This document shows, piece after piece, positions 7,545 to 15,490 of a DNA stretch of 64,000 nt (position 1 is its first letter; each line of letters begins with the position of its first letter). A program made the position numbers and the translations under genes. Source of the stretch: Domibacillus tundrae (lineage in GTDB: Bacteria > Bacillota > Bacilli > Bacillales > Domibacillaceae); assembly GCF_000970675.1 (NCBI RefSeq), contig NZ_LAJA01000007.1:186001-250000 (forward strand), written 5' to 3'. Below the pieces are notes generated by a model, which did not search any database, had not been told where the DNA came from, and saw nothing but the letters and a program-made list of their open reading frames with translations.

Positions 7545-10025
7545 TTATTTCTCATTAAGCAAATAAAGGACTTTTGCTGCTTGAGCGCGTGTTGCTGTGT
7601 CACCTGGTTTAAAAATCTTGCCTGTTCCTTCCATCAATCCAAGTTGATACGCTTTGTGAATGGATTCTTGAATAGATCCACGGTATTGTGCCACATCTGT
7701 AAACGGCATTGACCCGCTTACGGTTACACGGCCATGTTCTTTTTCATACGCACGAACAAGCATTGCAGCCATTTCTGCACGGGTGATTGACTTTGCCGGT
7801 TCAAATGTTTTTGCTGTTGTTCCAGCCGTGATGCCTGCTTCATAAGCAGCAGCGACGTCTTGTTTCAGACGCCCTTTCACGTCAACAAAAGGAGATTCTT
7901 TTTCAGCTGTCCACTTCATTGAACGAACGAGCAAGCTGGCGAATTGACCGCGTGTTACGCTGCCTTCCGGATCAAATGTAGTATCGGTTTTGCCTTTAAT
8001 GATACCATATTTCGCTAAGGATGTAATATATTGGGACGACCAATGATCTGCAGGCACGTCTGCAAATGGATTGCCGCTTGATAATCCTTTTCTTAAATCA
8101 AGCTCAAAAAGGCCAAAACCTTTTTCATCCGTTTCACCTGTATAGGTGATATTATTTGTTTCTTTCGCGAGCGCCTCCGCTTTCGGATTCGATATAAAAG
8201 TAACGGTCGCATTTGTTTTAGCAAACGTCCAATTGTTGTTAACTGCTGCATCAATTTCTTTAAATTCCATAACATAGTTCATCATCGCCTGGCGGTTGGA
8301 ATCCGGAGCTTTTAGTACTGTATTCACGCCTCCTGGGTTCATCAGCTTGCTGCCGGCTGCCCGATAATCATTTGTTGCAACGATAAATTCCATATCGTCT
8401 GTGACAGCTTTACCATTGTATTTTACATTTTTAATCCGATTCGCATTTGCGTTAATCACATTTTGGCCTTTATCGTATTTTGGCAGTGATGTTACATCGA
8501 TTTCATATGTAACACCGTCGATCACGTCGAAATTGTATGTTGGAAAGTCCGAATTGATTAACGATTGGGGTTCTCCTTTTGCTGGATCAATCGTATTAAA
8601 TTGTCCTGCTGACCACTCCAGCCATTCTTTTAGCGTTGCGCCGTTTACTTTTACGGCGTTCACAACGTTATTATCATACAAATATAAATCCGCAATATTT
8701 TTCAGCACAATCGTGCCTGACTTTACATCCGTATAATCTTCCACACCGCCGCGCCCCGCTTTAAACGGCGCTGCTGCAGAAAGAATAGGCAGTTCTTCAT
8801 ATTGAGTGCCTTTCAACGCGTTTTCCACATACCATGTTTGCGCGCGGTTTAAAATTTCCATCGCAGCGTTGTCTTGAACGAGGCCGAAATACGTATTTAA
8901 GTCTCCTTTAAGCTCACCAACAGGCGTATCCATATACGTAATGGTCGCTTCATGCTCTTCTTTTACCGAATCTGTGATGGCGGGATCTGCGTCTGCCGTC
9001 ACCTCTCCTGCCGTGATCGGCTTCAGTGCAGATGTCCCATTTGTAACACTCCATTTGCCGTCTACTTTTTCTACTTGGAGGTCAATTAAGCCAATGTTAT
9101 TTCCCCATGAGCCCGGCATCACTGTGGCTACACCGTTAATCGTTCCATTCGTATTGTCAATACCATTTCCATCTGGGAACGACGGCTTAGCCGCATTTGG
9201 GAAGCTTAAATGCTGGTGACCTGTTAAAATCGCATCTACATCCGAAATTTTGCTCAAATAATAAGAGGCGTTTTCAATGCCTTCTGTATAAGCTTTCATA
9301 TTGCCATTCTGGTCATATTCCGCAATGCCGGAATGTGACAAAACCACGATGACATCTGCCCCGGCTGCTTTCATTTCGGGTACAACTTTTTCCGCCGATT
9401 TCACGATATCTTCTACAACCAGTTTTCCTGTTAAGTGCTTGGCATCCCAATTCATGACGCCCTGCGGCACAAACCCTGTTACGCCGACTTTTATTTTATG
9501 TATATCGCCATCTGTATCCGTTACGTCTCTTTCTAAAATTTCAAAAGGCGTAAAATAGGGATTTCCATTCGTATCGTAAACATTGGCGTTCACATATGGA
9601 AAATTCGCTCCTTCAAGAGCCGTATCCATAAAGTCAAGTCCATAGTTGAACTCGTGGTTTCCAACTGTCGCCCCGTCATAACCAAGCTGATTCATTGCTT
9701 TATAGACTGGATGAATGTAGCCTTCTTTCATCACCCCGTTATTGTACGCGTAATCACCAAGCGGACTTCCTTGAATTAAATCGCCGTTATCGAATAAAAG
9801 ACTATTGTCTGCTTCGTCGCGCGTTTGTTTAATCAGTGTAGCTGCTTTGGACAGTCCATACGCATTTGTGGACGCTCCTTTGTAATAATCGTAATTCATC
9901 ACGTTGGAATGAATGTCTGATGTCTCGACGATACGTAAATTGACAGTATCATCCGCTGCCTCCGCCATATGCGGTACAATTAAACCCGCTGCGATCGCAG
10001 CACTTACTGTCCATGCTTTTTTCAT
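7545..10025 (-). CDS. SLH-anchored CpdB-like nucleotidase / cyclic nucleotide phosphodiesterase
   Basis: An 826-residue exported protein with a cleavable signal peptide (cut near AEA-ADD, residue 23). The calcineurin-like metallophosphatase domain (about 28-300) has SDIHSN, NGDLIQGSP, GNHEFNYG and TGHQH metal motifs. A 5'-nucleotidase C-terminal domain follows (about 370-600). Three SLH repeats occupy about 645-826, beginning with GNPFADVPADHWS. The family hydrolyses 2',3'-cyclic nucleotides and 3'-nucleotides outside the cell. B. subtilis anchors its counterpart YfkN by sortase, so the SLH tail means attachment to a secondary wall polymer. It is flanked by terminators and is likely monocistronic. 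Confidence 0.9.
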   Translation of the reverse strand: MKKAWTVSAAIAAGLIVPHMAEAADDTVNLRIVETSDIHSNVMNYDYYKGASTNAYGLSKAATLIKQTRDEADNSLLFDNGDLIQGSPLGDYAYNNGVMKEGYIHPVYKAMNQLGYDGATVGNHEFNYGLDFMDTALEGANFPYVNANVYDTNGNPYFTPFEILERDVTDTDGDIHKIKVGVTGFVPQGVMNWDAKHLTGKLVVEDIVKSAEKVVPEMKAAGADVIVVLSHSGIAEYDQNGNMKAYTEGIENASYYLSKISDVDAILTGHQHLSFPNAAKPSFPDGNGIDNTNGTINGVATVMPGSWGNNIGLIDLQVEKVDGKWSVTNGTSALKPITAGEVTADADPAITDSVKEEHEATITYMDTPVGELKGDLNTYFGLVQDNAAMEILNRAQTWYVENALKGTQYEELPILSAAAPFKAGRGGVEDYTDVKSGTIVLKNIADLYLYDNNVVNAVKVNGATLKEWLEWSAGQFNTIDPAKGEPQSLINSDFPTYNFDVIDGVTYEIDVTSLPKYDKGQNVINANANRIKNVKYNGKAVTDDMEFIVATNDYRAAGSKLMNPGGVNTVLKAPDSNRQAMMNYVMEFKEIDAAVNNNWTFAKTNATVTFISNPKAEALAKETNNITYTGETDEKGFGLFELDLRKGLSSGNPFADVPADHWSSQYITSLAKYGIIKGKTDTTFDPEGSVTRGQFASLLVRSMKWTAEKESPFVDVKGRLKQDVAAAYEAGITAGTTAKTFEPAKSITRAEMAAMLVRAYEKEHGRVTVSGSMPFTDVAQYRGSIQESIHKAYQLGLMEGTGKIFKPGDTATRAQAAKVLYLLNEK

Positions 10026-10135
10026 ACAACTGCCCCCCTAAATTGTTTTTAATATAAAAAGTATAGCACGGCTGCTTTAATAAAATCTGAAAATTTACAA
10101 TTCTATCGACAAAAGTTTACACTATATTCGCATGC
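10026..10135 (-). promoter_or_regulatory. Nucleotidase promoter region
   Basis: A/T-rich leader with a -10-like TATACT on the minus strand. Two TTTACA hexamers at 10094-10099 and 10116-10121 are spaced 22 bp (two turns). That resembles PhoP-box spacing, but the hexamers are in the reverse orientation relative to the gene and the middle repeat is poor. The assignment is tentative. Confidence 0.3.
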
Positions 10136-10166
10136 AAAAAAAGACACTTTTTTGCAAAATGTCTTC
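10136..10166 (-). terminator. Terminator-like hairpin left of the GC-rich element
   Basis: Minus-strand stem GACATTTTGC / GCAAAAAAGTGTC-like with a mismatch, followed by seven T. Its sequence is very similar to the terminator at 10613, as if the GC-rich element had separated two copies. Confidence 0.5.
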
Positions 10167-10253
10167 AGAGTGTAGACAAATAAAATCCTTTGTCAGCACA
10201 TTTGTTTTCTTATTCATCATTGTTCTTGGGTGATGGCGGTTTAGGGCTTTCTG

Positions 10254-10606
10254 ATTGGAGCCGAAATGCGGCAGGGTCGCGACTTCGCGTTCCGCGGGAG
10301 TCTTTGTCGCAAGCCCGCCGCCGCTGTTTCGATACGAGCATCGCATGAAAGTGCCGGTTCACATGGACATGCTCCGCTGGCGGCGCCGAAACGGGACCGT
10401 TACGGTGCCCACTCGTTTTTCGCGAATAAAAGCCCGGCAAAAAACGGCACGAACATTCGCTGCTCTTCCAAAAAACGGGGTGAAGCAAAAAGAACGCAGA
10501 CTCCTGCGGGAACAGCGGTGAACGTGAGACCCCGCAGGAGCGGGAGCGACGAGGAGGCTCACGCACTGCCTGCGGAAAGCGAAGTCCTTTTTACTTCACC
10601 TATCGG
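10254..10606. repeat. GC-rich inverted-repeat intergenic element
   Basis: About 350 bp, much richer in GC than its surroundings. The ends form an inverted repeat: GGAGCCGAAA...GACTTCGCGTTCCGC on the left against GCGGAAAGCGAAGTC...ATCGGCTCTT on the right. Inside, CTCCTGCGGG (10501-10510) and CCCGCAGGAG (10531-10540) form a perfect 10-bp stem. The right part resembles a non-coding repeat I recall from several Bacillaceae genomes; this needs a search to confirm. Open frames inside it on both strands have no ribosome binding sites and are not real genes. Confidence 0.7.
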
Positions 10607-10612
10607 CTCTTT

Positions 10613-10650
10613 CAAAAAAAAAGACTGGCGACTTTGTGCAAAGTGTCTTT
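10613..10650 (-). terminator. Intrinsic terminator of the methyltransferase gene
   Basis: Minus-strand nested stem AAGAC...GTCTT around ACTTTGCACAAAGT, followed by nine T, directly after the stop at 10655. Confidence 0.85.
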
Positions 10651-10654
10651 TCCG

Positions 10655-11590
10655 TTAGTTACATACTAAAATTCGCCTTGAAAAGGTTCCTTTTTTTGCT
10701 ATGCAGTGGTCTTGAATCGTAAACCCAGCTTTCTGGACCATTTCTTCTATCGGGTCCACTGAAACGACAACTAATCGATCGGCAATGCGACGGGCGTTTA
10801 TCAAAATGGACTGCTGCTCCGCCGGTGTCGAATGGGTGTATAAATTGTACGGCATATCGATAATCGCGACGTCATAATGCGCCTTCGTGTCTTCAATGGA
10901 GCCAAGTGTCACATTTCCTTCCAGGCCGAAATAAGCAATATTTTCACGTGAGCCGTCTACGACGAGCGGATTGATGTCACGTCCTTCGATGTGAATGCCC
11001 ATCGACAGCGCTTCAACGAGAACCGTGCCGATTCCGCAGCATGGGTCAACCGCTCTGATGCCCGCCGGATTTGGCACGGCAATGTTCGCAATCGCACGCG
11101 CATCCCGTGCGCTGAGTGCCGTTGAATATTCGCGCGGCTTTTTCACATGTTTCGTCCATACCCGCTCATTTTTTTGATAGCGACCTAAATACCAGCGGCC
11201 CCCGTACGCAACGATACCAAAAAGATAGTCTGGATTTTTCAAATCAGCTTCGCCAACGATTTCCCATCCAATCGCCCTTTCAATTGCCATTCGTTCACCA
11301 TATTCAACTTTTTCATGAGGCAGCAAGTCATTGATTTTCACAAAAATGACTTTAAATGTTTTTTCCCCAAGGTCGATGCTGCCTGCCTTTTTTGTAATGT
11401 CGGCTGCCGTGTCACCGTCAAGCAGCACGTCTATTTTTTCCCGTATAAATGGGCTCCGATTCAGATCAAGATCAACCTTGCTTTTTATGACCGGTCCAGA
11501 TGCATCCGGTCCAAAAAAAGCACGCAGTTCCATACCTGCCAGCTCCTGATCTTCAGCGCTGTAATTCACTGTATAAATAAATTCGTTCAC
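10655..11590 (-). CDS. TRM11-like SAM-dependent RNA methyltransferase
   Basis: A 311-residue protein with an N-terminal region resembling a THUMP/NFLD-like RNA-binding part. A Rossmann methyltransferase core follows, with SAM motif DPCCGIGTVLVEAL at about 182-195 and catalytic DMPY at 245-248, a variant of the (N/D)PPY motif used for N-methylation of bases. Archaeal and eukaryotic TRM11 proteins methylate G10 of tRNA. The bacterial members have not, to my knowledge, been assigned a target, so substrate is inference. It is flanked by terminators and probably transcribed alone. Confidence 0.8.
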   Translation of the reverse strand: MNEFIYTVNYSAEDQELAGMELRAFFGPDASGPVIKSKVDLDLNRSPFIREKIDVLLDGDTAADITKKAGSIDLGEKTFKVIFVKINDLLPHEKVEYGERMAIERAIGWEIVGEADLKNPDYLFGIVAYGGRWYLGRYQKNERVWTKHVKKPREYSTALSARDARAIANIAVPNPAGIRAVDPCCGIGTVLVEALSMGIHIEGRDINPLVVDGSRENIAYFGLEGNVTLGSIEDTKAHYDVAIIDMPYNLYTHSTPAEQQSILINARRIADRLVVVSVDPIEEMVQKAGFTIQDHCIAKKGTFSRRILVCN

Positions 11591-11686
11591 ATTGATCCTC
11601 TTTTCATTTTGTCTTCCTGCCTATTTTATTTTGACATACTTTTAACGATTGGGCAGAATCTTTTTTCAGCGAATGTGGCAAGACAT

Positions 11687-11728
11687 AAAAAAAACCCTGA
11701 CGATTTATTCAAAATCGTCAGGGTTTTT
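11687..11728. terminator. Bidirectional terminator overlapping the 3' end of a small gene
   Basis: Stem AACCCTGACGATTTTG / CAAAATCGTCAGGGTT with T runs on both strands. The stop codon of the 46-aa gene lies in the loop. Confidence 0.9.
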
Positions 11729-11845
11729 ATCTTCGGGACGAGGGTCTTTTTTATCTTGTGCCCGCTGTGGTTCTATATCCTCGCCACGTTCTTTTTTCTT
11801 TTGCTGTTCTACAGATTCGTTTGACTGTTTGCCTTTTTCCGACAT
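11705..11845 (-). CDS. Small charged hypothetical protein, 46 aa
   Basis: ATG at 11845, preceded by AGGAGG at good distance; stop TAA at 11705-11707 inside the terminator hairpin. The product is extremely polar (MSEKGKQSNES..., ending NPDDFE), rich in Lys, Glu, Asp and Gln, and probably disordered. It has no cysteine or hydrophobic segment. The coding frame, ribosome binding site and terminator together make a convincing gene. Such small hydrophilic proteins are often spore- or stress-related in Bacillus, but I do not recognise this one. Confidence 0.75.
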   Translation of the reverse strand: MSEKGKQSNESVEQQKKKERGEDIEPQRAQDKKDPRPEDKNPDDFE

Positions 11846-11945
11846 ACAATATTGCCTCCTTTATGCTGCTTCTTTTACGTTATTTCCACATTCCACAGAA
11901 AATAAACGTTCATTTCCTTTTTAGCTGCTTATCACAGACGCGAAA

Positions 11946-11974
11946 AAACCCCACTGCCGGCTGACAGCGGGATT
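11946..11974 (-). terminator. Intrinsic terminator of the 58-aa membrane protein gene
   Basis: Minus-strand stem CCCGCTGTCAG / CCGGCAGTGGG followed by six T. Confidence 0.8.
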
Positions 11975-11976
11975 CA

Positions 11977-12153
11977 TTACTTCTTTTTTAAAACAGCAAA
12001 CGTGCGCACCATAGAACCGATGAACATGACGAGTGCGCCTCCGATTAACATCACAAGAAATGACTCTTTTGTAATCATGCCAAACGGATAAAGAAGCCCG
12101 CAAATAAGGGTGATAAAGCCAATTGATGTAAGGACCCAGCCGAGTTTAATCAT
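11977..12153 (-). CDS. Small two-helix membrane protein, 58 aa
   Basis: ATG at 12153 with GGCAGGTG-type ribosome binding sequence upstream; TAA followed directly by a terminator. Two hydrophobic helices (about 4-23 and 31-48) flank a short polar turn, and the tail is basic (LKKK). Function unknown. Confidence 0.75.
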   Translation of the reverse strand: MIKLGWVLTSIGFITLICGLLYPFGMITKESFLVMLIGGALVMFIGSMVRTFAVLKKK

Positions 12154-12199
12154 ATAAGCACCTGCCTGATATACGTTCTTTCTGTTAGTTTATCATAGT

Positions 12200-12487
12200 T
12201 CAGCAATCGGGATAGCTTTTCCAACCATGCAATTTATACAAATCAATATAATCTTCTATCGCTTTTTCATCGTGATTCGCCAGTTCTACTGCCTTCAAGT
12301 GGACGTGGCATGCATTTCTTTCCAAGTCGAGCACAACCATCTCGACCTCCTGCGCATCACGAAAAGCCGAATCATTAATAAAGTCCCCTTTATGGGGAAT
12401 AAGCATGGATTCATATTCTTTATATGTTTATTTGCAGGTGTTTAAACTATGTTTAATCCGGATATCCTGGGCTAAATAAATATTCAT
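12200..12487 (-). pseudogene. Small gene with an in-frame TAA (or start relocated)
   Basis: A frame starting at ATG 12487, with AGGAAAGG upstream, reads MNIYLAQDIRIKHSLNTCK, then TAA at 12428-12430. It continues in the same frame as TYKEYESMLIPHKGDFINDS and on to KSYPDC at 12200. The downstream part alone (from ATG 12406, 68 aa) lacks a ribosome binding site. The simplest reading is a 95-residue soluble protein broken by one nonsense mutation. Functional internal initiation is possible but less likely. The family is not recognised. Confidence 0.6.
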
Positions 12488-12614
12488 CGTATCGCATCCT
12501 TTCCTCTTTCTTTTCCTACTACCCACTTTAAACACACGGTACGCTCGATTGTTTTTCATTCCAAAAAACAGTACACTTATTCTACTACTCTTAACGCAAA
12601 GGAATGATCAGCCC

Positions 12615-13493
12615 TTGAAAAATTTCACTGCACTTGATTTTGAAACGGCGAACGCCAGCCGGAGCAGTGTTTGTTCGATCGGACTGGCAAAGGTCGTCAA
12701 TGGGGAGATAGACAAAACCTATTATTCATTAGTAAATCCGGGTGAACGGTTTGATGCACGAAACATTGCTGTGCATGGAATTCGTCCGAAAGATGTAGAG
12801 GATGCGCCTTCATTTGCCCATATTTTTGATGAAGTGATGGCGTTTATCGGCGATGATCCAATTGTTGCCCATTTTGCCCAGTTCGATATCAATGTTTTGC
12901 GGGGCACAGCCGCCAAACACCGGCTGGCGCTGCCAAACAATCCGTATTTTTGCTCCTGCATGCTGGCTAAATCGGTTTTAACTCTTCCGTCTAATAAATT
13001 AAATGTAGTAGCCAGCCATTTTGACTTTACCTTTGATCATCACAATGCCCTTGAGGACGCGGTCGCTTGTGCGGTCATTGTCAACAATATGATGAAACAC
13101 CATATATCGCTTAATGAGTTTTTGGAAGAAGTAAATTATTCGTTTGGTTATATACATGGAGACTCATTCAAGAAAAAAAAGCCTGTTCGCAAGCCGAAGC
13201 CAAAACCAAAGGCTGCAGCGCATCCCTTTTCGCAAAAGTCGATCGCCTTCACCGGTACACTTACGTCGATGAAAAGACAGGAAGCCATCGACATCGTGAC
13301 AAACCTTGGCGCAAACGTGCACGCCATTGTAAAAAAAGACACTGATTATTTAATCGTCGGCGAATCAGATGCGAAAAAATACCGGGATGGCCGCATTTCT
13401 GCCCAAATTCAAAAAGCAAAAGAGTGGCAGGCTAAAGGCGGACCGGTCAAAATCGTCTCGGAACGCAAATTTTTTGACGCATTATCTAAATGA
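12615..13493 (+). CDS. DEDD-type 3'-5' exonuclease with C-terminal BRCT domain
   Basis: Likely start is TTG at 12615 (AAAGGA upstream), because the frame before it has no supported start. The product has 292 residues. The DnaQ-like exonuclease domain (about 1-165) opens with FTALDFETAN (Exo I Asp/Glu) and has AHFAQFDINVL (Exo II) and HHNALEDAVACA (Exo III). A basic proline/lysine linker (KKKKPVRKPKPKPK) joins it to a BRCT domain (about 205-285) with SIAFTGTLTSMKRQEA, typical of DNA ligase and PolC-epsilon-type proteins. A role in DNA repair or editing is inferred. Confidence 0.88.
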   Translation: MKNFTALDFETANASRSSVCSIGLAKVVNGEIDKTYYSLVNPGERFDARNIAVHGIRPKDVEDAPSFAHIFDEVMAFIGDDPIVAHFAQFDINVLRGTAAKHRLALPNNPYFCSCMLAKSVLTLPSNKLNVVASHFDFTFDHHNALEDAVACAVIVNNMMKHHISLNEFLEEVNYSFGYIHGDSFKKKKPVRKPKPKPKAAAHPFSQKSIAFTGTLTSMKRQEAIDIVTNLGANVHAIVKKDTDYLIVGESDAKKYRDGRISAQIQKAKEWQAKGGPVKIVSERKFFDALSK

Positions 13494-13528
13494 AAAAACG
13501 CGCTTTTTATTTCAGCGCGTTCTTTTTT
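13493..13528 (+). terminator. Intrinsic terminator of the exonuclease gene
   Basis: Stem AACGCGC / GCGCGTT around TTTTTATTTCA, then TCTTTTTT. Confidence 0.85.
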
Positions 13529-13592
13529 GCTTTTTTCGGCCAAATAAAATAGCTGGCCGTAATAACAAGGTCAATGCCTTGTAAAAGAAAAC

Positions 13593-13994
13593 GTGTCAAA
13601 GCGAATCGACACCATTTTACAGTCGAACGGGACTCCAGGGCAGATCAGCATCCGCATTTTGCTCGAATTGATCCCTTATAATGAAGAAAGTGAAAATGAT
13701 ATTTATTTTGTCGTGCATTTTTTGAAATTGTTTTATAATAAGGAAAAAGAAGGGGTTAATTTGATTATTGATTTTCAATTAAAAGATAAAGATGATGTAC
13801 AAAAATTAAATAAAATTGCGCAAGGACATTCATACGATGTATGGGTGCAAAGCGACAGCCGCATGTTTGATGCGAAAACGCTTTTGGCTCTATACACGCT
13901 TCCATTCAACGAGCCACTTCAAATTGTTGTAGAGGATGATGTAGACACCTCATCGCTTCGCAAAGAGCTGGACGCTTTACAAAATAGAAGATGA
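13593..13994 (+). CDS. Hypothetical protein, 133 aa
   Basis: Starts at GTG with a weak ribosome binding site. The product alternates acidic and hydrophobic stretches (YFVVHFLKLFYNKEKEG, VNLIIDFQLKDKDDV) and looks like a small alpha/beta domain. No signal peptide or known motif. A convergent, very strong terminator follows. Family not recognised. Confidence 0.7.
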   Translation: MSKRIDTILQSNGTPGQISIRILLELIPYNEESENDIYFVVHFLKLFYNKEKEGVNLIIDFQLKDKDDVQKLNKIAQGHSYDVWVQSDSRMFDAKTLLALYTLPFNEPLQIVVEDDVDTSSLRKELDALQNRR

Positions 13995-14033
13995 CATGAA
14001 AAAAGACGCCTAGCTGGCGTCTTTTTTCATGTC
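13993..14033. terminator. Convergent bidirectional terminator with 18-bp perfect arms
   Basis: The 18-bp arms at 13993-14010 and 14016-14033 are exact inverted repeats (core AAAAAAGACGCC / GGCGTCTTTTTT). The stem contains the stop codons of both flanking genes and serves both strands. Confidence 0.95.
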
Positions 14034-14334
14034 AGTGGTGATGGTGCCCGCCTTTTGATGAGTTAGTGACGACAAACCCTTCTTTTGGAACGTAGAAATA
14101 TTGTACGAAAATGCCATCTAAAAACTCTTCGCGGCTGTCGAGCAATATATCGATATCTTTATCCGTATGAACGACTACATCATGCTCTTTTTGGGTGTCG
14201 AGCAAAATGGCATAATGAGCGTGATTCCCATGGTGCTCCGTTACTTCAACACGAATCATTTTGCCTTCTGCTTCCGGTGTTTCAAGCATTCTTCTCAATT
14301 CTTTGGCTGCTTTTTGATTCACTTTACATTTCAT
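14032..14334 (-). CDS. HesB/IscA-fold protein with histidine-rich tail
   Basis: Start ATG at 14334 chosen because AAAGGAG precedes it by 8 nt. The 100 residues match the HesB-like fold (IRVEVTEHHGNHAHYAIL, ILLDSREEFLDGI, YVPKEGFVVTN). The cysteines that bind iron-sulfur clusters in IscA are absent; the only Cys is at position 3. Histidines are concentrated in HHGNHAH and in a C-terminal GGHHHH. This suggests metal binding rather than cluster assembly, but that is inference. Confidence 0.75.
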   Translation of the reverse strand: MKCKVNQKAAKELRRMLETPEAEGKMIRVEVTEHHGNHAHYAILLDTQKEHDVVVHTDKDIDILLDSREEFLDGIFVQYFYVPKEGFVVTNSSKGGHHHH

Positions 14335-14468
14335 GTTCGCTGCTCCTTTCAATTGCTGATCAAAACGTTCTCAACTGTATTTTATCTGTTTCTTAATGAA
14401 AAGGCGAAAATCCTGCTTTTAGTCCATTATTTTGTCTAAAAAGCACCTTAAATAAGAAGCTTTAGCTG

Positions 14469-14504
14469 AAAAAAGAGCTTCCTGACATGTCAGGAAGCTC
14501 TTTG
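14469..14504 (-). terminator. Intrinsic terminator of the YflT-like gene
   Basis: Perfect stem GAGCTTCCTGACA / TGTCAGGAAGCTC followed by six T on the minus strand. Confidence 0.9.
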
Positions 14505-14508
14505 CTGT

Positions 14509-14844
14509 TTATAAAATGACTTGGTCGTTTTTAGAAAGCAGCAGGATTTTGCCTTCGTCGAGACGTTCCTCATATTTTTGTGCTTCCGCAGGGGTTAATC
14601 CGACTTCTTCCATCTTCGCTCGAAGTTTATCGCCTGTGCTGCGGAATAAGTTTTTCATCGTCGTGCCGACACCCGTTTCATCGATGCCGATTTTCTCCGC
14701 TTTTGAACGATCCGCTACTTCATTGGTTACATCTTTTTCATGAGCAAGAACGTATACTTCTTCGTCCGTTACCCCTTTAGAATAAAGCAGATTAGCTCCT
14801 TGTACGGCTTCTTCAACAGTAGAGTACTCTTTTACAAGTGTCAT
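14509..14844 (-). CDS. General stress protein 17M / YflT-like
   Basis: A 111-residue soluble protein with the YflT domain: VKEYSTVEEAVQGANLL at the start, then VYVLAHEKDVTNEVAD, and a C-terminal YEERLDEGKILLLS. In Bacillus these are SigB-dependent heat and general stress proteins of unknown biochemistry. No convincing SigB promoter was seen upstream. A second protein of the same superfamily, with a glycine-rich insertion, is at 62106. Confidence 0.85.
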   Translation of the reverse strand: MTLVKEYSTVEEAVQGANLLYSKGVTDEEVYVLAHEKDVTNEVADRSKAEKIGIDETGVGTTMKNLFRSTGDKLRAKMEEVGLTPAEAQKYEERLDEGKILLLSKNDQVIL

Positions 14845-15490
14845 AAAAATATTTCTCTCCTTTTTAGCGCTTAGTTTCTATCATATCTTCAATAGTAGTT
14901 TTCACGATTTGAAATAAAATAAACTTAGAAAGGAGAAGTTGAGACTTTTGACAGGTTTCTGCTGAATGTGGTCCTCTGCATTTTTGTTTAGTTGGAAACA
15001 CCATCCATATTTCTTTTGGCAACTGGTCAAACTCATCAAATTTACGATCTTTTGACAGACTTTTTTTAAAAATGCGCATCAACATTTTCGAAACATCTTT
15101 GATTGCGTCGTTCAGCGATTTTTATTTCGACTAACCGCTGCTTTTCTTTTATACACTCCCTATCATCCCTTCGCGCCACCGTTTTATAAAAAAGACGGAG
15201 TGCGCTTGTTCCTCAGTTTTTGATCTTCTATTTTTTTGTTCACATTTTGTTGAAATGTCCCCAGGCTGAAGCCCTTTTCTTCTCACAAGGAAATCAGGTT
15301 CTGAATAAAATAAAGCAATAGAGCCCCTCTGCACTTCTTAATCTTGAATTTTTTCAAGACCTAATCTCACAATGCTCCTTTTCTATTTATCTAAAAAGGA
15401 AGAAAACCCATTTTTAAAATAATATGTACTTTCGTATTTAAAAGACTGCGAGGAAACTAAATACAGCTGAATAGCGAAAGGAGGAACAAT
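14845..15490. other. Intergenic stretch holding one gene remnant
   Basis: About 645 bp without an intact gene. It contains the decayed HEAT-repeat gene copy at 15005-15106. The remainder (15110-15480) shows broken frames on both strands with no family I recognise, ending in the ribosome binding site of the next gene. Confidence 0.6.
15005..15106 (-). pseudogene. Deletion scar of a second HEAT-repeat gene
   Basis: The minus strand reads AIKDVSKMLMRIFKKSLSKD, then RKFDEFDQLPKEIW. It matches the intact gene at 16521 (AIKDVSKILLRIKKSLPKDH, TFDEFEE...EFDHWLKETW) with about 20 residues missing between FDEF and the second EFD. The junction falls on a TTTGA present at both points of the intact gene. 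It lies about 1.5 kb from its relative, in the same orientation. Confidence 0.8.

Noticed and set aside
10210-10658. Several overlapping open frames in the GC-rich block
   Set aside because: They arise from low stop-codon density in GC-rich repeat DNA, lie on both strands, and have Arg/Pro-rich translations without ribosome binding sites.
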